A stretch of DNA of 64,000 nt. Source: Paraphaeosphaeria minitans (lineage: Eukaryota; Ascomycota; Dothideomycetes; Pleosporales; Didymosphaeriaceae). The position numbers and the translations under genes were made by a program. Under the pieces are notes generated by a model, which saw nothing but the letters and a program-made list of their open reading frames with translations, searched no databases and was not told the DNA's origin. Location: NCBI GenBank assembly GCA_015832175.1, contig WJXW01000017.1, forward strand, positions 682,001 to 746,000. The letters are read 5' to 3'. Below, piece after piece: positions 21,375 through 31,534 of this stretch (position 1 is its first letter; the number at the start of each line of letters is the position of its first letter).

Positions 21375-22873
21375 TCACCGTTCTACAGCGCTGGCTTTGA
21401 CAATCTCAAGCGGCCAGTCTAGATAGGCAAGAAGTTCTGGAGTTGCGACCAACAGCTTTTGCGCTGCAAGGACGATTCGAAGAGGCCATTCGGCAATCCA
21501 CCAAGTCAGTCGACATTCTGTGAGAAGAACCGCAAAGTGAGCAAGGACCAGTGCTGTGATAGGGTCATGTGTAGATATAAGGTGCAGGAACTCTTCTGAT
21601 AGATGTGACGACCAACCGAATGCGATTGCCTTCGTCGTACAAGGAACGTTAGTGAACAAATCCTCGGCATTTTGGACCAAAAGTACATACCAAACGGTCG
21701 TTCTCAGCAGGACACTGCCGGGTTTTGAGAAAGTGAGTATGTAGGTCATCAATGGCCAGCGTGTAGAAATCTTGGGCCGAGGTTTTCTTGGTCTCTGCAA
21801 GCTTCCTCAGCCTGACAACCTCGGGTACCTTGCCCTCGAACGTGATTCCAGGGCCCTGTTCCACCATATTGCTCATCATCCTGCTGTTCATAATCTGGGT
21901 TACGTGCGGTTGTATGACAAGTGCAACTCCCTGTACCAATCTAAAGCAATGATGCAATGCGCCAATAGGATCCTCAGGTGCTTCCAGTTGCGCCGAAGCA
22001 AGGTTATAGGTCACTATGACCATAGACAACAGGAACATCGCCATAGCCGTCTCCTCTGATGGGTGCTCCAGGTTCTTTCTGTATGTCTCAAGGGCACTAC
22101 TGAAGTGGGTGTCTGCCTGGAGGAGCAGACTCTGTCGATCGGCTTGGGGATCGCAGGATGATTTGTGGATTGCAGCCACAGCAAGTATGCCTCGAAGAAG
22201 GAACGGAAAATCAAAAGCAACTTCGACACAGTCGATTTGCCAGGCGGGCCAGCGCGCAGGGTCAGCGGTCATGTCTTTGTACGACCTCGTAGACCAATGA
22301 TGCAAAAGCCTCAGGTCGGCGATACTCATCGGAGACCCGAAGGATGAAGTAGGAACATCTGGACCTACGGAAACCGTGCGCTCTGCTGTCGCAATCGCAT
22401 GACTTTCTGGAGGCGTTGGGTACGTTGTTGAAAATCGCTCGCGGCTGGGCCAGGTACAATGGATATCCAGTCGAACACAATTGCCACATCTGGGATGTTC
22501 CTCGTTGCACTGACTATGATCAGCTATCGCATATATGTGCGGGTTATCATGTGAATCAAGAGCAAGAGAGAGAGAGAGAGAGAGAGACGAGGCCAACGGC
22601 AATATAGCAAAAGACCTTTTTTTTGGGTGGAACACACGACTGGTATCACCAAGGGGTTGCAATTGTCGATGTGTTTCTAAGGTACGATACAAATACCGCT
22701 GACACAGAAATGAGGACAGGTGCAGGTAGTTTCCGAGGCGCGCAGGGTGATGGGCTTACCTTGGTGTGTCTCTGCTTGCACTGGAAGCAACCGTTACGGC
22801 TTTTTCTATGCGTCTTCCTCTTCGCCGCTCTTTGTTGCTCCGGCGTTTCTGCCTCATCAATCGGCATTGACAT
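21375..22873 (-). CDS. Zn2Cys6 transcription factor, Upc2/sterol-uptake-control type
   Basis: Nuclear regulator of 395 residues in exons 22760-22873, 21691-22509 and 21375-21629, all phase 0. Splicing joins KSRNGCFQCKQRHTK to CNEEHPRCGNCVRLDIHCTW, giving the zinc cluster typical of the Upc2-like group (G-C-x2-C-K-x-R-H-x-K-C-x-E-x-x-P-x-C-x2-C). The C-terminal domain begins LRLLHHWSTRSYKDMT and contains ILAVAAIHKSS and FLLSMVIVTYNLA, with AIAFGWSSHLSEEFLHLI, HFAVLLTE and WWIAEWPLRIV in the last exon, as in this group's regulatory domain. The first intron is long (250 bp) and carries a (GA)n microsatellite. Many members are not sterol regulators, so the target is open. Confidence 0.87.
22561..22590. 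repeat. (GA)n microsatellite in an intron
   Basis: An uninterrupted GA run of about 24 bases lies inside the first intron of the Upc2-type gene, just downstream (in gene sense) of the splice donor half. It is likely length-polymorphic. Confidence 0.8.
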
Positions 22874-23688
22874 CGTCCTGACTGATAGCTGCTGGCATTG
22901 ACGTCGTGAAAGAAAATCGCGGGTAATCCGCGGGAGCTAGCAGAAGATCACGGCATGACGTAATCAAAGGCTAGCCAATAAGGGCGAAATGCCTGATTGA
23001 ACGCTCCGAACATCCCCACAATGCTGCACCCCGCATTCCGCACACATCCTGGCCAAAGCCCCGAATTGCATGGAACTCATTATTCTGCTTGCATCACAAT
23101 TGACAATTACGATGCATGCTTCGACAAATCGCATTCGTTGTCATCTACCGGAAGTCGCTATTTCAGTGCGAAAGTCGATGGCTCCTAGCCATCCGAAGTA
23201 CCTACGCGGGTTACCATTTCTCATCTTGCGCAGCTTGCTCTCATCAGGTCGTTCACCACTCAAAGCAAGTTGAATACGATGAAAACGCTGATCGGCTGTG
23301 CGTGCGCCTCTCCCGGATGCGGGGAAGAAACCTTACCTACCTCAATGAGGAGATTTGTCTGGCGCTACCATGCATCATCCGAGCGTTTTGAGCGGGCTGT
23401 GATGTCCTCGGTGCAACCATCGCCGAGGATTAGAACTTACCTGGGTTCCTTCACCGGCTATCCCGCCCACAGCTGGGGACTGGCAACGGCACCTCCGTTC
23501 TCGTGCTGAGTTTGGTAGACCATCTAACCCCACATACAAGCTGTATAAGAAGGGACGAAAAGTCTTACAAGGCAGCAACATTCGTGGTTCGCCTGGATCT
23601 TCCATCGGAACAAGCATGGTCCCAAAAAGCTTGATATTACTTACCATTGCCTCGTCTGTGTGCCATTCAGTGTCTGGGCAGTTCAGCA
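22874..23688. other. Divergent spacer between Upc2-type gene and GH106 pseudogene
   Basis: No supported gene is seen. The missing first exon or signal peptide of the GH106-like gene should lie here, but I could not recognise one. Cys-containing open frames at 22997-23509 show no family features. Confidence 0.35.
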
Positions 23689-26600
23689 ATGTCTTTTAAC
23701 GATCCCCCAATAAGATACCGACCGAAGTTTAGATACTGGTGAGGCGCACTCGATCATGTACCAGATAAACACTAACGGTCCAGGCTGCCCGATGCCAGCG
23801 TGTCGTCCAGTGCTGTAGCTAATGACATTCGCGCGGCGAAAGTAGTTGGAGCTGGTGATCTTAAATAGTACCTTACTACCTTTACGGCCAACGAGAAGAA
23901 ACCTATAGGCGAAATGGCGCTGAGGTAGTGCCTGATCTTCCCGATTGGTCCAAGTATAGTTTTGGTACAGATGCTTTTGTGGACAAATTCAGGGACTCGC
24001 TGGAAGCCGGTCAAGACGCCGGCATCTTGCTTGATTACGTACTCGGCCCTAACCAGGGACAAGGAATTCCATCGGAACCTGGCACACCTGGACTGGCTCT
24101 TGAGCTTCTGATGGGTCAAGCCACGATTGCTCCACATGGAAATTTCAATACTCTTATTCCTCAAGCCCAGCAGCCATCTTCATATATTTTGAGCGGGCTA
24201 TCGTTCATGCATTCATTAGAGCAATTTGGAACTCCAAACCTGACCGCCGTCATTGCATATCAAACCGAGGACAGCATCAGCAATGGAACAGTGCATCTCG
24301 TGCAAAGTACTTTCATTGATCTCACCTCGCTCATCCCAGAAAATAACACCTTGTTTTGGTCTCCACCGGATAGTAGTAAGATCTGGAGGGTCTTCTCTTT
24401 CTGGGAGGCCTACACAAACCAAAGAACATGTGATGGCGGTCCTAACGCGACTTCCTTTTTGGGCAATGGATCTTGGACTGTCGACCATTTCAGTAAGATT
24501 GGAGCATCCTGGGTGACCGAATTTTGGGACCAGCATCTCCTCTCTGGTCCAAAGGTAGCCGAACTGCTTCATGACGTTGGAAACTACGGTAACTCGACTA
24601 CCTGATATTGTACATCGAATGCTAATTTTGACCAGCTTGGGAAGATAGCATGGAAATTCTCGCTGCTCTGTACTGGACTCCAGGACTCACAGATCGGTTC
24701 AAGAACGCTAGTGGCTACGACCTGCTTCCGTATTTGCCCTTGCTTTTCAATCCTTCTAATACATGGAATGGGTTATTGCCGGTCTACAATGAAACCTTCA
24801 CATTCAGCAACTCCATTAGTGGCGATGACAATCGCTATCTGTGGAGATGAAATGAGGATACTGCTTAGGGTGATCAAGTGTATTGTCACTGAACAGGAGA
24901 AGCCTGCTCAGTAGTGCGTCTTATATAGACCTAGTTCACATAAGGAAGTAGTAAGCTGAGTGAGAAGCTCGTAGTAGTCAGGTGATCACCTCTCAGGTGA
25001 TCGCCCTGTTCGTGTAGGGCCCATGGCCCTACCCGTATCCCATACGCGCCACACTATCAAATTGAGTATCGAACAGCACTCAACAATGGATACCAGGAAT
25101 ACCTCGAGCACCTTCAAAATTGGTCGCATTCCATTGGCAATGAGTTTTCTACTCAACCAGCATATAATTTGCCACTTCAAGCCGTAAGATCTCACACCGT
25201 TGGTCATCCAGAGTTACTGACTGCGAGCAGCTCAGCGACATCCCCCTTGTGGACGCACCAGAGGGTGAATGGATTTCAGGAACTTACAGATGTATATCGC
25301 CAATTTGCTGGCCCTGCACATCTTGCCAACAGACAAGTCATCTCAACCGAGCTTGGTGCAGTAAGAACACCGCCGTACTGGCTCTCTGTTCCCAACCTCC
25401 TTCAAAAGACTAAGCGTTCCTTTGCCGGAGGCTTCACCATGAACGTTATCCATGGTTTTCCTACTCTTGCTCCCTACGCCAATACAACCTGGCCAGGATA
25501 CACTCCCTTCATTTATAAATTCACGGACATGTGGAATCCAATACAGCCAGCTTGGCAACATCTAAAAGATACTCTCGATTTTTTAGGCCGAAATCAGTGG
25601 GTGTTACAGCAAGGGCAGCCGAAAGTGGACATTGCATTGTATGCATTCGCTACACCTTGGACAATTGTCAGCAGATACAACTCAAACAATCTTCGAGATC
25701 GGGGTATGCATCTTATAAGCTCCTATTTCCGGCACGTCCGCTCAGCGGTGATAGGTTACACATACGACTATCTCAGACCCGACAACCTTGCCTCTGCGGA
25801 TGCGTTCGTCAAGGACAGCAGGCTTGGTATACCCGAGTACAAAGCCATCATCTTCAGCAACCAAACAGTCGCTACTACGGAGTCAGTCGAAGCTCTGACC
25901 AATTTCGCGGTACAAGGTCTCAAAATCATCTTTGTTGGCTCGCTTCCGAATCAATCCTACCCCGTCGATGCAGCTAGCCAAGAGAGCTTCAACTCCGCGA
26001 TGGAGCATCTGCTATCGGGTCCTAGTGTTTACCGCGCAGACAGTATCGAACTGCTCCCGGCTTTACTCAGGCAGGTTGGCGTCGAGCCGCGGGTGGCGCT
26101 AGGTTGTACTCCCAGCGCTGTCTACACCGTTTACCGCGCGACAGACGATGTCGATTACATATACTTCTTCAACGACCAAGACAATTCGCCACGCTGTGGA
26201 GCCACCGTGGAAGCAACAGGTGTGGCGCCCTATGTGTACGACGCGTATACCGGTACGCAGTCACCGCTATTGCAATACACAACATCCGGCGCCCATATCT
26301 TCTTCACCGATCTTGAAAGCAAACGAGACGCTCATCATCGCGCTGCACCGCAACGTTCCGCAGGCAGCATGCACGCTGGCACAAACGAGTCCCTACATCC
26401 GCTCGGTAAGTGCTTCAGGGGCGAACCTGCACGCCGTGATGACGCACAGCCCCTACACCCTGACCACCTCCACCGGAAAGACAAGACACGTGAAGGCATC
26501 GCTCCCGCAGCCTACCAACCTCACCACGTGGAACCTCACCGTGGAAGACTGGCACTCCGCACCCGACCGTTTCGCCATCGAGAACGAAATCACGACGCAC

Positions 26601-27038
26601 AACTATTCCAACGTTCCACTCGTCCCCTGGAACGAGATCAGCGCAGCTTTGCAGCCTGTCTCCGGCATAGGCTGCTACACGACGACCTTTGCGCCTCCCT
26701 CCCAAGCCGACTTTGCCGCGCTGGTGGGCTGCCTCACCCTGCCGCTCGTCCAGCACACGGCGCGCGTGTTCCTGGACGGCGCGTGGCTCGGCCCCATCGA
26801 CCCCGTCCATCCCGCCGTGCCGCTGCCCGGCCTCGAGAAGGGCAGGCAGTACGAGCTGAGGGTCGACGTATCCACGACGCTGTTCAACCGGGTGAAGGCC
26901 GAGGCTGACCAGGTGTGGATGGTGGGACAGGTCGCGAGCCGGGAGAATGAACGGTACGGCAGTGCGCCGTATGAAGCGTATGGGCTGGTGGGCGAAGTGT
27001 CCATAGAATGGGAGTATGGTGTTGAAGTGGGGTGCTAG
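23689..27038 (+). pseudogene. Broken GH106-like (alpha-L-rhamnosidase family) gene
   Basis: Relic of a large, probably secreted glycoside hydrolase of more than 1,000 residues. Recognisable parts: FNDPPIRYRPKFRYW, then after an intron at 23739-23783 LPDASVSSSAVANDIRAAKV; WSKYSFGTDAFVDKFRDSLE and LLDYVLGPNQGQGIPSEPG; an intron at 24599-24635; RYQIEYRTALNNGYQEYLEH; and a C-terminal jelly-roll ARVFLDGAWLGPIDPVHP with TTLFNRVK. The FGTDAF, LGPNQGQG and C-terminal blocks recall fungal GH106 proteins, which remove L-rhamnose from plant glycans. Three lesions are seen: loss of one base in the A-run at 23863-23865, which creates the TAG at 23866; a solo LTR at 24840-25053; and a net +1 shift near 26310. 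No start or signal peptide is found. Lesions outside the LTR could also be sequencing errors. Confidence 0.8.
24840..25053. mobile_element. Solo LTR of a retrotransposon with 5-bp target duplication
   Basis: A 214-bp element begins TGTGG and ends CCACA, the TG...CA inverted ends of LTRs. It is flanked on both sides by the identical pentamer CTATC (24835-24839 and 25054-25058), the 5-bp duplication made by retroviral-type integrases. Inside there is a TATATAG box and a perfect hairpin GTAGGGCCCATGGCCCTAC, plus the palindrome AGGTGATCACCT. Removing the element and one CTATC joins GATGACAATCGCTATC to AAATTGAG and restores the host reading frame through RYQIEYRT. No internal retrotransposon genes are next to it, so this is a solo LTR left by recombination. 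The superfamily (Copia or Gypsy) cannot be settled from the LTR alone. Confidence 0.88.
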
Positions 27039-27076
27039 CAGGTGCGGGCGATGCCAGCGATGGTGGTGGGTATGAA

Positions 27077-27240
27077 GGGTGTCGTATTTATATATTTAAA
27101 GGGTGTCGTAGTTATATATTCAAAGGGTGTCGTAGTTATAGATCTAAAGGGTGTCGTAGTTATAGATCTAAAGGGTTTCGTAGTTATAGATCTAAAAGGC
27201 GTCGTGGTCATGGATCAAAAGGGTGTCGTGGTCATGGATC
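27077..27240. repeat. 24-bp minisatellite, about 6.8 copies
   Basis: Tandem units of 24 bp (consensus begins GGGTGTCGTAGTTATAG and ends ATCTAAA) run from 27077. Central copies at 27125-27172 are identical. The first copies diverge by AT-rich changes and the last by GGTCATGG replacing AGTTATAG, so mutation is polar. It starts 39 bp after the GH106 stop. The unit length is a multiple of three and two frames stay open across it, but there is no sign that it is translated. Confidence 0.9.
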
Positions 27241-28565
27241 GATCCTGCAGCACGTGATATCTGCTACGTCTCGTCGCTCACGCGGATGCGTATCCACCTA
27301 GACCAATACACCGCAAGCGTGCACGGCAAGCGTGTGAATCATGACAGGCTTGAGCGTGTCGGATGTGATGTAGAAAGGAACGCAAGGACTGGATCGTCGG
27401 GGAGGCAGTCGGGAAAGCTGGAGGGAATCGCCGTGGTTTTATGAAACTGGGTAGTCTGCGCCTTAACACGAGAACTGGTCTATCAAGTGAGGCCCAGCCC
27501 GACTGTTGATGTTGAGCAATTGAGTTGGCGGTGGCTCAGGCTGCTATCTGCGTCTGGGTTGTTGACCTATTTGGTTCGACGGAGTTCGCATTCACGTACC
27601 TAGGAGGGCGGCGAGCGGCCAGGCGTGTGCTCCATCCTCGTTGGCAGCCGCGAGGGGAGTGATTTCGCATTGCTGTGCATCTGCTGCCAGCAATTCGATC
27701 CCAGCGTGAAGCGCAACTGACATTGCGGACACGATCATGGATGCCGGAGAAGGGAGCGGACGTTTCGGAATACTCGGAATGGGAGCACGGTGTGGAACAT
27801 GCACCGTCACCGGCACGCAGTGTCTCCAGAAGGGCACGGCCACGTGCTTTCGGCGGGTAGGGGGGAGGGGGCATACGACGCACTTTATATTCCGACGTTA
27901 TGTATTTCTGCCTCGCTCCTCCCCTTGATCCCTCGTGTACATGCACTCCCGTCCAAGGCCAGATTCTTCACACGCTTTTAGCCATCTACGGGATCCCTGG
28001 GTCGCCGTGCACACCGAGATACCATCAGCGCAAGCCTCCTAGCCCGGACATACCGTGCGCAGAAGAGTTGGAAGGCACGCGGAGAAGCTACGCACCCAGG
28101 GCGACCATGCCCGCTTAGGGAAAAAAAGAGAACTGAACGAGGGTCTGCGCGGGAATGCGTGGTGCAGCACGGCGCGCTGCGGTCGGTCGGTGTCGCGACA
28201 AGAAGGTCCAGGATGCCTGTTCGTCCTCTTGACAGACGTTGATCGGATCCGCCAGGCAGAGCACACGGCGGCCCGCGATGGGCTGCAGAAAAAGGAAAGA
28301 CAAACCTTGTTGCTTCTGCCCGCTCCTCGTCTAGCGGAGAGTAGGTACGGTAGCCAAGTCTATCCGAGTTTCGAGGGCTCCACGGGCGAAGATTGGACAA
28401 AGAAGGCTAACCACACCGGACCCGCTGAGATGGCCCAACAGATGGAGTCGGGGTTAGCCGTATCCGTGCTGGAGGGAAAATACGGAATAACGCAGGGCTG
28501 CGTCCGGACTGCAGGACGGTGGCAAAGTTTGCAAACAGCGGTCGGCTTTGTTGGACAGCGCGTGC

Positions 28566-28738
28566 TCAGAGCCAGTGCCAGAGCCAGAGCCAGAGCCAGT
28601 GCCAGTGCCAGTGCCGATGCTGGATGTCGGCAGATGGTGTAGGTATGCACACAATGGACGGCGACACACAAGACAAAAAGGAGTAGGACGACGAGGACCC
28701 CGACCACGACCACGACGACCACGACCACGACCACGACA
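28566..28738. repeat. Two hexanucleotide arrays (GCCAGW and CCACGA)
   Basis: The first array alternates GCCAGA and GCCAGT for about 50 bases. The second, about 70 bases further on, is built from CGACCA/CCACGA units. They are separated by unique sequence and are probably unstable microsatellites. Confidence 0.8.
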
Positions 28739-29091
28739 ATGGCATCGTGAGGTTCTGCGGGCGGCTCTGCAGCCTGGTGCGTTTGTCGAAAAGCCCAGGG
28801 CTGCTGCGACAAACGCGCCGCATGGTTTTGCCCCAAGTGGAGCATACTGGCGGCCTGCATGCGCGCTCCAGAGGCCGACCGCAGATTACCTACGCCGCCG
28901 TGTGAGAACTGTGATCGCTCTCGACGTCTGGTTTGGCCGCGTATCCGGTGGGTAGTCTACCTAGCAGAAACCTTGGCCAGATGGTGTCTACTATAGTAGA
29001 GCGCCCAAACAGGCCATTCGGACCTCTGCTGATTGGGGGCAAGGCGCGGGCACGGCGGGGGTTGGCGATGAGGGCCGATGAGGGGCGATGA

Positions 29092-29178
29092 GGGGCAAGG
29101 ACGGGCAAGGACGGGCAAGGATGAGCTCAAGGACGGGCAAGGCACAAGGACGGGCAAGGCACAAGGACGGGCAAGCCT
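29092..29178. repeat. Imperfect GGACGGGCAAGG repeats
   Basis: Five or six copies of GGACGGGCAAGG, some with an inserted CACAA, form a short irregular array. No coding meaning is seen. Confidence 0.75.
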
Positions 29179-29609
29179 GGCAACCACCAGCAAGGACTCG
29201 TGAAGTCTCCCGTGAAATCTCAGCTGCGGGACATCCTTTCAGTTGGCACCAGCCCGCCCGCCCAGCCGCCTAACTACTTTGGGCCCTAGTTCCCACCTAG
29301 GCTCACCAAGCTCCCACGCCCACAGCCCCCTCCGTCGTCCCCAAGTCCCCAAGTGCCCCCCCAGTCCCTCGTTGCCGCTGCCTCGGTGCGAATATATAAA
29401 GACGGCCTGCTTCCCTCTCCCGAAACCGAATTGGCAAGGCTTCAACCGGTCGTTCGTTCTTCCGGCCAATTCTCCACGTCCGCTGCGCTGACCCCAGCTG
29501 GACTCTTTGTACATATATACACCTAGGTATCGACGTGCCCACGTGAGGTACGCCTACGTCACCTGAATCCAGAGCGACTCCAACCCCAAACAACAATCCA
29601 ACCCGGCCA

Positions 29610-29701
29610 CGACCATTCCAAGCGACCATCCCAAGCGACCATCCCAAGCGACCATCCCAAGCGGCCATCCCAAGCGACCATCCCAAGCGACCATCCCCAA
29701 G
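29610..29701. repeat. 13-bp minisatellite in the permease 5' leader
   Basis: Seven near-perfect copies of CGACCATCCCAAG occupy this interval, ending 41 bp before the permease ATG at 29743. It therefore lies in the likely 5' UTR. It contains no ATG on the plus strand, so it would not interfere with scanning. Confidence 0.9.
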
Positions 29702-29742
29702 AGCGACTACCACGCCCCTCACGCGACAACTCCCTTGCAACA

Positions 29743-31534
29743 ATGGACATCGACGAATCCAGAAAGTATGATGGCTACGTCAACGACTCCCCAAAGGGCA
29801 CAGAACCCGGCGAGAAGGCCTACGACGACGTGCAACATGGAGAGCTTCGCGACAACTCGGACGAGCTCCAACGTCACCTGGGCAACCGCCAAATTCAATT
29901 GATCGCCATTGGAGGATCCATCGGCACGGCTCTCTTCGTCAGTATCGGTGGCGCCCTGAACAAAGCGGGCCCTGCTTCGCTGTTCATGGCTTACTCCTTC
30001 TACTCGCTCGTCATGGCCATGGTCAACAACTCCATCGCCGAGATGTCCACCTACATGCCTGTGAGCGGAGGCTTTGTCAGACTCGCCGGTCACTGGGTGG
30101 ATGAAGCTTTGGGCTTCACCGCTGGTTGGAACTTCTTCCTCTACGAAGCATTGCTCATCCCCTTTGAGATCACCGCCCTGCACACCGTGCTTGGTTTTTG
30201 GAGGGACGACATCCCCATTTGGGGTGTGGCTATCGCTGTAATCGTGCTTTATGGGTAAGACAATATTCCTGTGCTCTTTATGTCTCGATGCTGGCTTTCC
30301 GCCCAATCGAAACGCAGACGTCATGACGAGGCTAATCATGCACAGAGCTTGCAATGTTCTAGCTGTCCAGGCATACGGCGAGGCTGAATTTTGGCTGTCC
30401 GGTGGCAAAGTCATCCTGATCATCATGCTCTACTGCTTCACCTTCATCACAATGGTGGGCGGCAACCCCAGGAACGATGCCTACGGTTTCCGCTATTGGA
30501 AAAAACCTGGAGCCATGCACGCATACCTCGCAGAGGGTACCAAGGGTGAATTCGAAGGCTTCTTGGCTGCTCTGTGGGCTGCCTCCTTCTGCATTGTGGG
30601 CCCCGAATACATCTCCATGGTTGCCGGCGAAGCGAAACGCCCGCGAACCTACATTAAAAACGCCTACAAGACTGTCTACTGGAGATACGGCATCTTCTTC
30701 ATCATCGGTGCCCTGTGCACCGGCATCGTCGTCCCGTACAACGACCCGGAGCTGAACGCCGTCAACAACGGTGGTGAAGGTGCCGGAACGGCTGCCGCCT
30801 CCCCTTATGTCATCGCCATGAGGAACCTGGGCATCTCAGTGCTTCCAGACTTGACCAACGCCCTGCTTGTGACCAGCATCTTCTCCGCGGGCAACACCTA
30901 CACATATGCGGCGAGCCGAAGCTTGTACTCTCTATCTGTGCAAGGTCACGCCCCGAAGTTCCTGCGCAAGTGCACCAAGCAGGGTGTACCCATCTGGTGT
31001 TTCGCCATCACCATGTGCTTCCCGTTCCTGTCCTTCCTGGCAGTCTCGAGCGCTAGTAACGAGGTGCTGACATGGCTTGTCGGTCTGCTCACAGCGAGTG
31101 GTCTCATCGACTTCATCATCATGATGATCACCTACATCGCCTTTTACAAGGCCACAGTCGCACAGGGCATCGATCGCAAGACCCTCCCTTACTGTGGCTA
31201 TTTCCAGCCTTACCAAACTTACTTTGCTCTGGCTTTCGAGATTGTCGTGGTCTTCGTCAGCGGCTATCGCGTTTTCCTGCCGGGCAACTTCACTTATGAT
31301 GTCTTCTTCACAACCTACACTATGGTCGGCGTTGCGCCCTGCCTGTACGTATTTTGGAAGCTGATGAAGAAGACTAAAATCATTCCCTCCAAGGAGGTTG
31401 ACTTGGTTTGGGATGCACCTCTCATCGATGCCTATGAGGCGTCATTCGTTTCGCCTCCTACCGGCTTCTGGACAGAGATGATACAACTCGTTGGCTTCCG
31501 CCGTGGTGTCAGGGACGATGTCCGCAATGTTTGA
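29743..31534 (+). CDS. Amino-acid permease (YAT/AAP family), complete
   Basis: Plasma-membrane amino-acid/proton symporter of 566 residues, exons 29743-30254 and 30346-31534; the splice joins IVLYG to ACNVLAVQAYGEAEFW. Family blocks in order: LIAIGGSIGTALFVSIGGAL (residues 53-72, helix I), MSTYMPVSGGFVRLAGHWVD, GFTAGWNFFLYEALLIPFEI, NPRNDAYGFRYWKKPGA, EYISMVAGEAKRPRTYIKNA, VIAMRNLGISVLPDLTNALL, YAASRSLYSLSVQGHAPKFL and DRKTLPYCGYFQPYQTYFAL. The N-terminus is hydrophilic and acidic with lysines, as in permeases controlled by ubiquitylation. It is related to, but clearly different from, the partial permease at the left edge. The substrate is unknown. Its leader contains a 13-bp minisatellite. 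Confidence 0.94.

Larger units (their letters stand above)
27241..29742. other. Repeat-rich gene-free stretch before the amino-acid permease
   Basis: No supported gene. It contains a GCCAGW hexamer array (about 28566-28615), a CCACGA-type array (about 28683-28738), repeated GGACGGGCAAGG units (about 29095-29176) and, in the permease leader, seven 13-bp units. Open frames through these arrays give simple Ala/Arg/Ser or His/Trp repeats and are artefacts of the repeats. CT-rich sequence from about 29250 marks the permease promoter and 5' leader. Confidence 0.5.

Noticed and set aside
24840..25053. MITE or DNA transposon
   Set aside because: TG...CA ends and a 5-bp duplication fit an LTR better; no long terminal inverted repeat is present.
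26312..26908. Tail of the long plus-strand frame through the GH106 gene
   Set aside because: After the shift near 26310 the conserved sequence continues in another frame; this tail is out of frame.
28055..28860. Open frames with Ala/Ser/Arg or Val/Leu runs
   Set aside because: They are translations of hexanucleotide repeats.
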